The notes: generated from the letters alone by a model not told the origin. A DNA stretch of 64,000 nucleotides from Hymenolepis diminuta (GCA_900708905.1 CAADRB010000104.1:95272-159271), one strand, 5' to 3'. Shown: positions 29,930 to 44,910, numbered from the stretch's first letter. Numbers and translations: made by a program.

Positions 29930-32900
29930 GAAGGTTCCTTCTGCTTTGAATACCTTCTCTTTCATCTGCTTATACTCTTCAAAATTGTGCAGATTTGTTG
30001 CAAACCTTTTGTCACTTTTAGTCCCCTTTTGTACCATCTTGGACATTCTATCCCAATTGAGATGTATATTTCTTATTCGAGGTTGTTTTTTTGTATTGTT
30101 CGATCTCTCCGCTTTACGTACGTTGGAAATTGTGGGTTTTAATTTCTAGCTGCTGTGTATCTTGTTTTGTGTAATTCGAATTTATACTTTGTACTCAACA
30201 TTACAACGAAATTTATGTTCCATTTGTTTTTGCCTTTACATCTAACTGTGAACGTAGGAGATGTGGGAATTGTTCACTTAGTTCATTTGTTTCGAAATTT
30301 TGGTATGAATTTCTCCGTTAAGGTATGAACTGTTAAGGTATTTTTGTCTAGACTCTCATTCAGTGAGTTGGCTTATTCCTAATGCTTGTGTATCAATATA
30401 CGAAATTACGTTCCCACTTCCTCCTGATGTGGTAGTTAATCTCATCACGAATCTGGTAGAAAAGTTATAAAATAGTTCGAATAGCGAACAAAACCACCGA
30501 CGGTTTCTTATTTATTAATTAGCAATATACAGACGAGTTAGACGATTTTACAAATCTGGGCAACTATTTTTATGAAACTTTCAGGATTAAAAAGCTTCAA
30601 ATATAGGATATCGCGATTAGCGTTTCGATACAGGTCTGGTGTACCGGTAGTCACACATGGGTTATGTTCCTCCTATGATGAAAATATGACGTCACCCACT
30701 CAACCAATCAAATTGCACACGGGGTAGAAAGCTATAAGTACCTTTGGTAAATCGTTATTTGAACCCTTTTTTTTAATTTTAAACAGATATAGTCTGTTTC
30801 TTATTAAGATTCGGTGTACTTCTAATTTCTTCGAGAGAATTAGGCATGTATTCAAAAGAGTAAATCGTATCGGTGGGAGAAAATGCACACAAAAATTTCA
30901 CAGTTTGCATAAATAAGGAATAAAGGACCAGCATGCATCAGCACAGGGTAATAAATCAGTAAACAGTAACGCCTTTTCTGATTCACCGTAGCGCATAAAA
31001 GTAGAATTTCATTTTTTCTTCTGCGCATAATTTCCCAGGTAAATAAGAATCCATGAAATTTGCCATTCCAAAAACCAAAAATGTCAACTTTAAGTTATTT
31101 CAATCAATTTTAAGAAGGAAATCAATACACTGATTTAAATATTTTTTTATAACGTCACAACTACTAAGACCTCATGGAGAAGAAGTGTATCTCAATCTTC
31201 CCTAAACAGAATTTGGTGTGCAGTAAATGATTGGCTATCTGGCAAACCAATTATGCACCGATAATTGCTTTGGTGGTGTGCGGAAATGCAGTAACTGATA
31301 ATCCAATGCATGAGGAATGAACTTCACCGGAGTGCACCAAAACATTCAATGACAGGACTTGGGACCGAACGAACCGACGGAGAAAATCACTAAGGTCCGA
31401 AAATAGCGCCAGCACTGGTGTTGCTTACTCTAGGCTATTCTCAGTTTGATACAAAGTAGTCAGAGTGAGGTGTTGATGTAAAAATAACGGATCTGAATGC
31501 AAATCTAATCTATAAATATAGATGGCTTTACATTTACCATCTTCTGTGAAAATTATGCAGCGTATACGCACTTAGTTTGCAATTGTGAATAGGAACAGTG
31601 TAGCTTTTATTTAAAGCAGGCGTATGCTACTTACATGAGCAAATGGGGAATAATTTACGTAAATTCATTTTAATGGAAATGAAATCACCAATATGATTGG
31701 GAATTGAAGGATTCAATGAAATTAGCTCGTTAAGGTCAGCAATTTATGAGACCGATCAAGATATTTGAGTTCCGAAATATACGTGGATATACCCTTCTTT
31801 ATAACAAAAAAAAAAGGAAAATTAAAATTTATGTAGATTTTAATACCGCAGAGCTATAATAATCACATGCAGATTCAAGTGTGCTACTTTAAAAGGTTAA
31901 ATGTGGGCAGGCGACACATTGTGTGCACTGATTTGATGATATAAGAAAGTTCTGTAAATGGAAAATCGCCTTTGAATATATTTAAAAGGACATTTATCAC
32001 CGAAAATGTTTCCTTGAAAAACTACTGGAATGATATAATATTCAACTTATATCTTTGGGAAACCCAAGACTTTGAAAGCGGTGTATCCTACCAGCTCATT
32101 TGTAAATAAATAAATAAATATACATATATATTGTCGTATTAATATGTTATTAGTTACTATTTAATATGATCGCTCCTTAAACAAGCTTCCTGTTCTTTCC
32201 ATACAATTATGGCTAGAAGAAGTGTGTTATTTGATATTTAGGGGTCCTGAGTTTAATGTTATGTTTTATACCACAAGAAGTTTTAAAAATCAATTATCCT
32301 TGCAAACGTTTATTAAAATATCATTAACTTGTTTACACTAATATAATATTTAAATAATAATCTGAAATTCGGCCAGTGCGTATTAATTTTATTCTAGTTT
32401 TAATGTGCCACAATTTTCGCAATTTCTTGAGAAGTACAGTTTATTTTAAATTTCTTCGTTACTCTGATTATTACATCTCAAATACAAGCTAAAGCGAAAT
32501 ATTTGGTACGAATTTCCTTGGATATTCTGTATAAATATTTCTATTTGCTTATATGCATAACTAAAAAAGGGAAATAGCATTCTTTTCATGACATCAAAAC
32601 TTTTTTATTGATTGACATCACTCTTTAAAATGAACAAGCTTTATTAAGACCTTTGACTGAATGAGTTTCTCTATTGGGGCATCTCAGTTTATTCTCTACA
32701 TCTTCCAACAAAAACCTTTAAGTGAGGTAAACCTCTTGTTAAATATGTCCTCTGTGTATGTACTGCTATATCCGATATAAAAGTATCATTGAAAATCGGT
32801 ACTCACGGATCAAGTATTAGAAAAATTTCAACATCAAATGCGCAAGAATTATAATTTTTCTGAAAAAGATCAAAAAAGATTATTCAATTATTCTGAATCA

Positions 32901-35780
32901 GGAAATTAAAACGCAAAATGTGAACCTTGTAATGATAAATCGCTCTAATTCGTCGAAAACGATATTCAACATTTGTAGGTAATCAGAATTGTTGCTTCAA
33001 TGTGGTTATTATTTCATCTCACTTTGATATACATTGCACCATTAGGTACCTTCTTAAGCATTTAAAAATAAAATTTGTTGAAAAACGCATAAATGAATTT
33101 TATTCAAAAAAGATTGGATTCACAATTTATTCTCACTTATTCATAATCATTGCATATTTATCAAAATGTGCCAAATTGCAAGGTCATTGTCTTGCAGAAT
33201 TTTGGATTGAAGCCTGCGATTAAGGCAATTACGTGCTATTATTGTGTTCTGGTGTTTGTGGCTATTTGGAGTCCAATTAGATTATAAAAGAATAATTACA
33301 AACCATTTTGTTCAAAAATCTTGACTATTTTTCGCCATGTTCTGTTTTTCCACTACTTCTATTTTATACTTATAAATTCGGCAGTGAATATACCAAAAAA
33401 CTTTAAGCGCTTGAAGAAAATTGTCTCTGTTGGTAACAGTTTTTGATCTGCCTAAATTAGATAGATTAATCCATGCTTATTTTGTTATTTTAAAAGGATC
33501 GAAATTATTTCATGAACTTTTTTGTTATTTGGTTTGTGACGTCTCATAAAAATGGTGGGGTTGGAAGTCTTTTAAATCTACTTAATTGTTTTGAAACGTT
33601 TAAAGAGAAAGTTCGCTATTTAATAAATGTACAACAAATTCTCATTTTCTTACAGATTTGCCTTTTAATAAACGTTATATTCCTGATTCAGGTTCTTTCC
33701 ACTTTTGAAAGCATCATATTCTCGATGTATAGAATGTATGGTGAATGAAAAACTTATCCCCGAAACTAAATATCAAGTGTTATACTTTACCAATGTTTTA
33801 AGGAAGCAGCGTCGGGGACATCGCTAAACAGTACTTCAGTAAAAACGTGTACTGCTGAAAATTCAAGTTTCTTGATATCAGATTTATGAAGCACCATAAA
33901 ACATACTAATACAAAATAATACATTGTCATACCAGTTACTCAGCAAGAGTTATTGTTAAACAAAGGTGGGGTTAGGGACACGTTTTATCCTGTTGTATCA
34001 TTTTATTATAATAGATTTTGAATTATTATGTTAACCGTAGGTTACCTGATCAGAAAGAGTGGAATAAAACCACTTTCTTCATGGAAGGTCATCAACAATA
34101 AATCTAATGATAGTTAAACGTAAAATTTTTGAAATTAAAAATTTCTCCTCATATCGCTTATCTAGGGATCGTATGGGACACTTGGAAACATCAAAACTAT
34201 TGTAAGCACCATTCAGTTTGTGAAACTTTAGTGGAGAATTAAAAACCCCATCTTGAGGGATATCCATTCGCTTGTTTAAATGTTTCATTTCGATTAGGCT
34301 CAAGGAAATAAATAAACTCTAAAATTCTGCATGGACATGTCACTGAAATGTGGGAAACCGACATTTTGACGATTTGGTCTTAGACAAGGTGCTTACTATT
34401 TAGCAATCATTATTCTTTTCTGCTCCTGATTTTAAATGTGACGTTGGTTTAGAAAATGTTTTTATCGGAGTGCTATTATGATATGCATTTCGTGAATAAT
34501 GTATATGAGAAAGCATCATAAATTTGTATTCATCACGCATCGTAAAAACCTATGATGTTGGATTCATAACCTGATAACTTAACAATTTAGTCCAACAGAT
34601 TAAAGTAGCCACCTTTATTTGATAAATTAGGAAAGGTAACGCCCAGGTCTTATTAAGGAAAGCGTTTGATGACGCTCATATTGGGCAGAAGGGTCGTGAT
34701 CATTCCATTCACTCGGTCGCAGCGAGTGTTAACAGACTAGAGATCTTTGGCTTAGCAGACCAATATGTTGGTTACTATGACATCAGCGGATTAATTTCAT
34801 CTTTGTCATTATCAGAGAGGAAATTTCTGATAATTAATCCTCACACGACACTATTTTGATACGCAATAACTCTTTTACCTCTGACCGAAGCTACAAACTT
34901 GTGATTATTTCTTCCGGATTCTCATCAAGTAAATAAATGCATGTCATCCTGTTTAAGCCGATTCTCAAATGTTTACTTTTTAAATTTAGTAGGAGCTCCG
35001 AAACCTTTTTGTAGTCCTGTCTTTGTAGTTGAAGATATATCCTAGATAAAGGATTCTCCAAAAAATTAGAATTCCATTTGATTTTTGAATAATACCAATC
35101 TCCACACTTTTACAATTATTTTACCAAAAAATACAGAACCACCACCTTCATGGGTGTTCACCAAATGCATAATTAATGTCCTTTATTCGTTTAAAAGAAG
35201 CACTTCAAAATAAACTTCTTTCCGGTTGCAAAAATTTGTCATCTGCGGGGTGCATGTTTGTATGTGCGTTTATGTCGAATTAGCGAAATGGAAGAATTCG
35301 TTTATTTAAATCCCTTAAAGTAAAAAAATTATTTACAAATAAAGAACAGTATTGTTAATTTACTATTTTTATTCATTTCCTTTTCGTCTCTGGTAAAGAT
35401 TCTGCATTTCTTAATGAAAAATTTTTTGAGAGCAGAAGTTGATGGAAATTAATGATTGTGAAATTTAAAGATATTAAAAAAACTAATAAAATTCTTACTG
35501 CTAACTAGGATATCCACTGTTTTAAAGTGCTAACGGAGATCCTAGAGTAGTCAAAGTCTTACTAGAGCTGGTTCCATCGCAAGCCAAATATCTTTGATTT
35601 AGATGGGATAACAGAAACCAAACTTATCTGCTTAAAGTGTAAAGCAGTTTATTTTGGGAAATTCCAAAGGTAGTGATTAAAAATTTCCACGATTTTAAAC
35701 AAATTTGGAACAGCCAATAAAATTATGGCAATGAACTCATCAATGGAAGCTCAGAAAATGCAGTATGCCAGTTTTTTGGG
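29930..35780. other. Gene-poor DNA downstream of RAD51
   Basis: AT-rich and probably intergenic beyond the RAD51 3' UTR. A (TAAA)n tract lies at 32103-32120. Open frames here are short, AT-driven and not recognised. I see no RNA gene. Confidence 0.45.
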
Positions 35781-35782
35781 AG

Positions 35783-35960
35783 TCAATATGTACATTTGCT
35801 AAGTCAGAGGTCAAGAGGCCAATGGTCATCGGTGCAAATTTAATGGTGTGGATGATCAATCGTCCTGGTCAATCTTGGTTAACAAAGAGGGAGGTAGAAT
35901 GTAAGTTTCTCAGTGGAACAGCTCCTCTATCCAAGCCAACCGTTGTGAGCACTTTGCCCT
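35783..35960 (+). repeat. tRNA-like SINE copy
   Basis: Blocks ATGTACATTTGCTAAGTCAG, GGTCATCGGTGCAAATTTAA, CCTGGTCAATCTTGGTTAAC and TAAGTTTCTCAGTGGAACAG follow the same order as the 37843 copy, although the A-box is poor. Confidence 0.55.
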
Positions 35961-37424
35961 AATAGGCTTGTAATATTTTATTAAATATGCAAGCTGTTGA
36001 ATTAAGAGATAAATGAAAACTGTGACATTTTCACTGATATTAAAACTTATTGTAATTCTGTTGACTAAAACAGGATTCTTGCTAAAAATATCGCTTAGAG
36101 GATATTAATCTAATTAGTCTGTGACATGTCATGTTGTCTGTAACGGTAACTGAAATATGCACAGTAATGAAGAAATGACGAGCGCATGTGGTGTTCCAGG
36201 GCAGACGTTAATTATGATACTTATCTAGGTGGCAAAAATTGAATTTCCTTTTACTCCATAAACATTATTTGTTATAAATTGTGTCCTCGAAATCAGACAC
36301 TTTATCAACCTTCGCTCCAGTTACACAATTTTCTCCTTCAAGCCCGAGCTGTTATAGTCAAGGCAGTCACCGGTATAGCAACAGCGTGGGACTTAAAAGC
36401 AGCTTGTACTATGCGAAAATAATGAGATAATACTGACGTCTCATAAACTCAGTGGATTGATTTATAATAATAGAGGCTCAAATCCAAAAAGTGCCTGAGT
36501 AAAATGGAGAAAAATAGCCAAGCTAACGCCCTTTCCGACAACACGAACTCTATTACCACAAAACGAGGGAAAAACACCTTTAATGGTGGAATGGTTTATT
36601 ATAGAGTAATAGAGACGAAGCGGTCGCCTTGTGACCAATAAATTGAGATTAAGTTCTGTAGGGAATTAGAATTCACAAAACAGGTATTGCATGCCGGATA
36701 ACACCCGAGGGGTTATGGGTCAGAGAATGCAACAAACAGAATAGAAATCGTTGAGAAAACCACAATAACACAATACGTAGGTGGGGAATAAAGTTAATAT
36801 TAAGTATTAGAAGTTTTTAAATAGGAAGAATTTCCCAGTATTAAGAAAATTAATATTCAACTCAAAACGCGCTTGGTTTGACTTAAGGAATGGGCTTCGA
36901 AAGTTTTCTTAAAATAAATGCTAAAAAATGCTTTTTTTTCTATTCTTGAACATAATCGGATTCTCTTAATAAAACCGGGTGGCCTTTACAAAAGAAGATT
37001 TATTTTATTTTTATGGAATAATCAAAATTTTCTCACAAAATCAAGGTGGCCATGCAGTTGCTGAGAATTTCGCATTTCTTAAACAAAAATTTGATTAATC
37101 ACTATTTTATAATTAGCACCTGATTCGTTTATTTAAATCCACCGCATTTTCCTTTCTTACAAGCAATGAAAATTGAACCTTTAGTGTCAAATAGAGTTTA
37201 TTTAAACTCTAAACTTGAATATTTCAAATCTCTATTTTTAAATGTTATCCATTGTTTGGATTTGAAGTAAAATCGATAGTCTGGGTGCAGTCTTTGTAAT
37301 GGTGACGGACTTGACAGACTTGGGAAAGGCGCACCTGAATTGACTGACTGAAAGTTTGAGTAGAGTGTTGGCGACGGGGATGTTCTCAATGCAATTTGGA
37401 ATGGAGTGACCGAAATCATTTAAA

Positions 37425-37545
37425 GCTGAACCAGCGAGTAAAATGACCAACCGCACTGATTAAGTCGGACTAGTAAATAGGTAACAGACATCGAGTTTTC
37501 ACCAGGAAGGCTCTCTGATGCTGCCCTCTGCTCCAAATGAGAGTC
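37425..37545 (+). repeat. 3' part of a tRNA-like SINE copy
   Basis: GAAATGACCGACCGCACTGG of the 37843 copy is matched here by AAAATGACCAACCGCACTGA. A shared CGAGTTTTCACCAGGAAGGC stretch follows. It lies 0.4 kb before the fuller copy, in the same orientation. Confidence 0.55.
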
Positions 37546-37842
37546 GCAAACGCTTTTCAAGATTGGGAATTGTCGTGATCATTTTAAAATCGCCCGATTG
37601 ACGGTTGTAATAAATACTACTTCTTTCAAGAGCCTGTATTTGAATAGTCGGTATTTTTGCAATTTCGAGTCTTATAAACCAAATACCATTTTTGTGACGT
37701 TGGAAAAGAACACTCACTTGGAATAGATCGAGCTACAGAGGTGTTAGTTGGCAACTTGTAAGTTTTGTCTTCTGGTGGCAAAATCGCAAATAAATTTATA
37801 TTTCATTTGAATATAAGCGTTCATCTGAAGCGTTCACTTAAC

Positions 37843-38000
37843 TGGTAGCGCAGTGGTTAACGCGTGGTTAAGCGCAAAATTAAGAGTCACGGGTTCAATG
37901 CTCATCGGTGCAAACCCAGTGAGGGAAATGACCGACCGCACTGGTTAAATTTGGCTAATGAGGTGATTGCCAGAATTCGAGTTTCTCACCAGAGAGGCTC
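37843..38000 (+). mobile_element. Best tRNA-derived SINE copy, A and B boxes visible
   Basis: TAGCGCAGTGG at 37846-37856 fits an RNA polymerase III A box and GGTTCAATGCT at 37892-37902 a B box, at the tRNA-like spacing of about 36 bp. The shared non-tRNA body follows (GACCGACCGCACTGG, CGAGTTTCTCACCAGAGAGG). This defines a SINE family with at least ten partial copies in the window. The 3' end is approximate. Confidence 0.68.
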
Positions 38001-40259
38001 GAAGATATCAGCTCTTTATGAAGATATGAATTGGGAAATGCTTTCCTACATGGATTTGGGAATTATTGCAGAGCAGCACAGAATTTCCAGCAAATCTTTA
38101 ACACGAATTGGATACGTCTGGTTTGTCCGGTGACATATTTTCACATTCATACTATCATACCCCTCTTGTAATGAATGGCCATTTTTTCGCCTATTTGATT
38201 CATTTATTGCTTCAATTAATTTACAAATTTATTTGCATAAAAATATTTCGGACTAATATATCGAAATATTGGGGATATTAATGGAAATTAAATTAGTACC
38301 ATTATCTATGTCGTTTGAAAATGTTCGATTTCCAATCATGGAGAGCGTCTAAACAATAAAGACAGTAGGTGCACTTCAAGGAACGTGTAAGGGATTTAGG
38401 AAGGAGGGCAAGTCATGAATTCAAAATCTTATTGTTTCTAGGTGTCAATGAATTCATTATATTCTTCTATGTTTGCTAGTGTACTTGACTATTGCTTACC
38501 GTCACCAAGATTATCATAGTTAAATTTCGGATTTCATATGATTTTGTAATCACCCACCTTTCAGATAGGTCTTACAGCTATATACAGAACAGGGGAGACT
38601 GCTGGTTGGTAGATTGTCCGGTTAGTTATCCACTGTCGTCTCATATCATATGACATTATCAAGAGAAGTTGACATCAAAATTGTAGAGACTGATTTCTCT
38701 TTTTCGCACCCCCTTATCATGGTTCCTGTTTCTTAATGAGTTTCGGCATCCAAAATGCTCTTTCACACCAAACACTTAGCCATCGCTTTTGCAGTTGTGT
38801 GGAAAGCTATCTCAGAGGGAGTTTTTATGTCGGAACAAAAACATTCATTTCTTTCCTGCTGTAGAGGTCTATTATCATCTCTCGGGCAATGTTTTGGACA
38901 GCCTTCAGATTAATATCATTCATTGTACGATGGACAGTAGCTGACAAGCTATAGAGAAAAACAGTTTCCACAAAATTTTCAAATAGTTCCGCTTGAGAAT
39001 TAATGAAAGTTCGAAATCGATTCCAAAGTCGACCTGCTTCTTGATAATGCTTCATTAAAACAAAGCATACGCCCGCCAGTCATTCCCTATGTGACGTACA
39101 AGAGAAAAAGATTGATCAAGGTCAATGGATATTTTTCGGACAAAGAACATAACATCTTCCGAATTTTAGCTAATTTAATTCTGTTCTGATACGGTCGAGT
39201 AAAATGCTTTATATTATTTTCAATCATTTTCTCACCTCAACTTTCGAAGGAAATAATAACTTGAATTGGCAAGACTGATCGTCGTGGCTGAAAAAATTGA
39301 TGAATAGTCAGTGGATGTGGTACAGAGGAATTCGTTTCAATCCAAGGGAGGAAACATTTGATTTTTGGAACAGTAATTTCCCAATAGCTAACCCGAATTG
39401 AGAGTTAAATGAAAAAAGATTGACATCTTGAACTCACTCCTTTCCATCTTTTATTGAACTATCCGTAAACCGATTTCCGGAGCTTATCAAAACTGGGAAA
39501 TTATTTTGTATTACAATAGATAATAATGATTAATTTTTTATTAATTAATATGAAATGCTTTGATTACGAATCATTTTTAGCAGATATAGTCAGTAAAGAA
39601 AACAACGGTTAAGACTTGGGCGGAGCTGGGGTCCAATCTTCCCTCGATAATTTATGTCGTTAAATTGAACTTCCTTATGGTGTATCATAACTTAATATAA
39701 GGTACCCTCAAATTGTTTACTTTTGGATAATGTAGTGCACTGACGGAAAGCCGAAAACATCAAGTGAGGTCATAGAGTCCTAATTCGTATTGTTTGACAG
39801 GTTAACCACTGGTCTGAACTTCATACACCAATCATATGGAGGCGACTTTTAGTCTTAAAAATAACCTTTATATCCTTTATCAAATTAAGAAAGTGCCGTG
39901 ATGTGATGAATCTTCTCTTTTACTCATACCCCGGGGCCATTAACTGTAGCCCCGTGGGTATCTAGCAGCAGAAACTGGACTTTTAATATTACATGTATAC
40001 CTGCTGATCTTCACAACGGGTACACAGCATAAACTGGAAATAAAATTAGAGCATCTGAGAAAACTCGCTGCGCAAACATAGCAGTGACAACCGCAGACAA
40101 GTCTTAGTTCCAGAAATGATACACGTACTAAATTGTCACTGTCTTCATTGCTTGATATAATAAATTTCGATTTATATAACTGAAATTGATATAAAAATGG
40201 GAATTATGTGAAAAAATTGCTTTAATCGCGCTAGTAAAGCTACCTTAGGAGTCACATCT
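38001..40259. other. Gene-poor DNA
   Basis: AT-rich sequence without a recognised gene. It includes a GC-rich hairpin near 39938-39961 (CCCCGGGGC...GCCCCGTGGG) and a diverged repeat near 39255-39350. Confidence 0.4.
39938..39961. other. GC-rich hairpin
   Basis: TACCCCGGGGC and GCCCCGTGGGTA can pair around a CATTAACTGTA loop with one bulge. It stands out in AT-rich surroundings. No function is implied. Confidence 0.5.
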
Positions 40260-40500
40260 GAGACTAATAGGCCTTTTCCGGTTGAGAAGACCAAGGGTCG
40301 GTTTGGACCAATGTGTATCGGGCAATTGAAAATGAATGACAGGAGGAAAGAGGAAATGGTAGAAATAGGAATTGGGAGGAAAGAGGAAGGCGTCAGTTCT
40401 AAGAAAGGATAATTCGAATTATGAGAAGCAGGCGGACTGAGGTATGATAAGGCGGTCGACCGATTTCGCATTTTTTGTATACGTCAATAGGCGGGCAATG
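40260..40500 (-). repeat. Dispersed pyrimidine-rich repeat, copy 2
   Basis: The minus strand resembles 20735-21035: CTTCCTCTTTCCTCCCAATT, CTGTCATTCATTTTCAATTG and a CCGCCTATTGACG segment at its 5' end. The 99-codon frame here reads as repeat rather than a gene. Confidence 0.4.
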
Positions 40501-43500
40501 CATGCATAGGGAGGCAGGTAGGTCTGAGAGTGAGAGTATGCACTTATTACAGACTACAGAAAAATTAATAAACAAAATTTAAAAAAAACTTTCTAGCCCA
40601 ATTGAATATATAGTCGATTTAAGGCGTTTAAATGATAAATAATTTCATAAGCATTAATATTTTGTTTTTTTTGTTTTATCTGAACAAGCATATCTCTGCT
40701 TTTGTCATTTTGGGGCAAAAGTCTATAGGATGACAAAACATCGGACAGGGTTGACGAACAACAGAGACTGCGTTACTTCGCTTTTGTTGATATAACTTTC
40801 CAGGTTAATTGGAACTCATAGACAAAACTATAATGATGAAATAAATCATCTCAATTTCGAGAGAGGGAAAATGTTTGAGGTACTGTAAGTAGCAAATTGA
40901 ATTAAGACTTCTAGTTAGTATGTGTACATCGATTTGCAGAACTTTCTTAGTTTCGTCAGTTGGTACACTCGTAACCGTGGGCGATAGGCAGCCAATCGCT
41001 TAAGAGCATAATTATTTCTGTCCCCCCATACTGTATTCATCATCTTCATAAACTAATAGTTCACTTAGGAATTGTGTACCTTACCCACATGTTTGAAATA
41101 AAATATTATTTATTTATTATTTTTGGCCAGATATCTTCATTTTATTCAGTAGGGTTGCAGGTTATCAGCGAAATTTCATTTATTATTGACTGCAATTAAA
41201 GTAAATTACACGCTATTAAATAATAGTACTGTCAGTTATTTTGTTTAAATGAGCCAAATAAGAGGACGGGTAAATTAAACAGCAAGGTGCTTCCAGAGCA
41301 AGCGAAATGTCATCCAAGGTGTCTGATAGAAGATAACGAGGGATGCAATTTTGGACAATTTGACATTTAAGTTGGAAAAGGTTAAACGTTATCATTTTCA
41401 AATCAAATATGCCTTCGTACATTTCATGCAGACCGGGATGCGTAATTAATAACAAGTATTCTATTTTTTTATATTTTGAACTCACTCCAGCTTAATCCAA
41501 CAAAAATGTGTGTTTACTCCACTCTTTGTAAATTGCAATTATATGAAATAAGAGCCTGAATGGCTTGAAAAAGTCATAACTTTATTAAGGGTTAGAGAAG
41601 AGGTAATGAAACTAACCACCATGACGCCTTGAATGTGGAGGTGCTGCAATCAGATATTGTGAACGTACTGATTTCATAACATCCACCAATTTCACCGTAA
41701 AATTAGAAATAGTGTTTAAGTCACGTGACTTAAAAAATACTATTTTGACCGTCGTTTAAACAAAAAAAAATGCTATTTTCGCAAAAGTGCCCATATCCAT
41801 CAAAATTTATCACCCCCAAGTACTTCAGATCTGGAATTTTTAAGAACATGGCTCACCAATCAAAAATGTTTGTTTTTTTGTATCTGCTTCCTACTTACAT
41901 CTCCCTCTCCCTCCAACACAAATTGACTCAAAATGTCGCACATTTTCACGCAATTTTTATACCTCCTTTTGTGTCGATTGGGACTCATGGTTAGAGCTAA
42001 CTACTGACGGGATGTCTGCACTATCATGTTGCTAACTGTTAAACCCGAAATAGGTTAACCATAATCCCAGAATCATCGAATTCAATCTTCATTGTGCTCA
42101 AAGCTAGAATTCGGAAGAGAGTACGAATATGTAGATACAGATCTGGCGTGCAGTTTTTGCATTTTATAACAGTCATCTCAACAATAGGGAGAGGAGGAGG
42201 GAGGTTCTGCGACATACGTATCTTATATTCAAAACAAGGTACAAAAAGCTTATCAGTTCCAGAGGCTCAAAGGGATCAAAGGGTTAAAATAATACAGTTA
42301 AACAAATCAAATGTTTCCGAACAAGAGAGGGTAAATCATATTAAATTTCCAGTACCAATATTATTTTTTGTTCCCAGCTTGAATACATTTTATTTGACAA
42401 AAATCAAATTAACAAATAATTACTAATTATTTATAAAATTTTCATATTTATTAAAATTGGCTGAATTGCAGTGCCTTTGCTTTGCATAATTTCGAGCGAA
42501 TTGCGGAAATTTGCTTAATTCCGTGTTGTCATCGTCTTCTGGAACTTTTGGTTATTTTGGGAGGTTCAAAAGGTTATGACAAATACAAACTCATCTATTT
42601 CGCTTACTGTTATTTGATTCATACTAATCGGTTAATAAATTTTGAACATTTCAGCAATGAATCTGAGCGTAATTTCGCGACGTCGGAAAATATGGACATT
42701 TCAGATCTTTTCAATTTTCCACAACGTAGAGAGTTCAGTGTCTCCGGGAATTGAAAAAGTAAATCAAGCTTTCTATTCCTGATCCGGTGCCCGATCTCAA
42801 ACCACATTAGTTCCCTTCCAACAAGGAACAATTAAAACAATAATATATATATATATGTATTTTAAAATTATACATCTTATATCAAAAATAATTAATCGAT
42901 AAATAAAATCGAATCTTAAAAATCACACGACGAGCATTAGAAGATTTGAAAATTTAAATTAACAAATATTTAGCAACAAATGAACAAGAAATACTTAGAC
43001 TAATGAACAGTAATTCAAAACGACGACCAAGTAAAAATTTCTTCAAAAACTTCTAAAAATTGTGTTTATATATTCAAAAATTTAAAAATTTATAAATAAA
43101 TTTTGCTCGGACTGTATTTATTTTCCCGAAAGGGGTATTTTTAATTTGTTAAAGTTAATTGAATTAAGAGCTTAACATTTCTGGGCATTTGAAATACGCC
43201 TCTGCTTTATTTGACGGAATCCAATCTGAAAGGAGTTTAAAAATTCTAACGAAATTGTACTGCGTTGGTGTGTGGAAGTCGGAAATTGAATGTCAATACA
43301 CTGATAGACTCGGACAAACAATTTGATTTGAATTGAATTCTAGAACTTGAGAGTCCTATTTAAAACGAACAAAAATGGCCAAAGTTTAGAAATTTGTACA
43401 TTTTTCTCATTTTTATGATAAATATTTACGTAACTTTGATTGAATGCTTAATTCAGTTGTTGCAGCCAAAAAAATTTGAGGCATATTCATTTGAAAAACC

Positions 43501-44910
43501 CAGATTATGACGTATTTTCAAATAAAAATTTCATTATTGACAGTGTCTAGGAGGTTAGACACACGTTAATTGCTTGAATTGCTGTCAATCTACCGTATCC
43601 TATCACCATGCGCGTATCGGCACTTCTATCAAATTCATAGGGAGACTCCAGCTGTCCTCCAATAAAACATTCCCCCTTTCCATCTCTCTAATCGCCGTGT
43701 CATTACCCTAAGATCCCAGCTGAATTCTTCACAATCTGTCAACTGCTTCAACTCCTTTTCGCAAACATCTAAGTGTAATCTTACTCTCGGCTCCAATACT
43801 AATATTTCGGTCTCATCCATACCTCTCTCAGCCTCTCATCTTCCTAACTTCTACCCGGTCAACTCTTAACGCCAGGTTTGCGGCCTGATCCTTCTACTTA
43901 GGGTACCTCACCCGCATTTTTTTTACTCTCTCTTTTACACTGTTTTAATTACCATTATTTTAACTAAATCTTGCCTCCTTGTACTTTGTCAGAAATAGAT
44001 TTATGGTGGTTTTGTTAACATGACTTCTAGTAATTAATTCAATTCCTGACTTCTCATTTTGTTGTTTTCTGTCAGCCCCTTGGAGAACTGTTTGCACTTT
44101 GAAGAGGTATCTTGCTTAATATCTTCTAATGCACAGAAGTAGCTTCATTGAAAAGTTTGAGATGTACTTTGATTTCATTCTTTTTTATTTATATCCGTGT
44201 TAATTAATAAACCAAATATAATAAAATTAGATAGAATAATGAGTAATGAGGAGTAATGAGGTACCAAATGAAAAGCTATCAAAAGACCTAATGAAAAGAA
44301 GATCTTTGGCACAAAAAAGCTCCAACAGCAACTGAGACAGATTAAAAATTTCGGCTCCAAGACCAAGATGCCCTAATTTTTCCAACACAAATCGTATCTT
44401 GCATATTGATTGATCGCACATTTATTGATCCAGGTTCATATATTTTAATATAGATTACATAACGGAGGTATTGTTACTTTTTCTCTCTGAATCATTCCAG
44501 CCTAGTCCTAATACTTACTCAACTTTAACAATTTTGGTCTCTCTGATTTGAAGTTGAAACTTTACGGAGGCAGCAACATTTTACTGTTCACTGAAATAAA
44601 CATCTGCCAGGATAATAAATCTTCAGCTCTTAGTCTTATAGAGAAATATATTCTCCTTCTGAAATTAATCTGCTTCGAGCCAGACGATGAAGTAAAGTTT
44701 TTTTCAAAAAATTCTATGAGATATTTATCATTCTGGAGATGAGGACATTTACAATTTAGGCAAAAGAATGGAGAAGAAAGGAAACAATACTTCAAAGTTG
44801 AGCAAACACAGCTTACGGAGCTCCACTGACTTAAATTGTTTGGCTATCGCATCTCTGAAACTTCAAAACTGCAAGCTGGTGAATATCTCATAAGGTTATT
44901 TTGTCTTCTC
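40501..44910. other. Gene-poor DNA
   Basis: No gene recognised. A TA run lies at 42842-42856. The frame at 42094-42426 (110 codons) matches nothing I know and its composition follows the background. Confidence 0.4.

Noticed and set aside
37843..37930. Functional tRNA gene
   Set aside because: A and B boxes are present, but the acceptor and anticodon stems do not pair well and the downstream body recurs elsewhere, so it is a SINE head.
42094..42426. 110-codon plus-strand frame
   Set aside because: No motif, no splice context and no similarity to a family I know.
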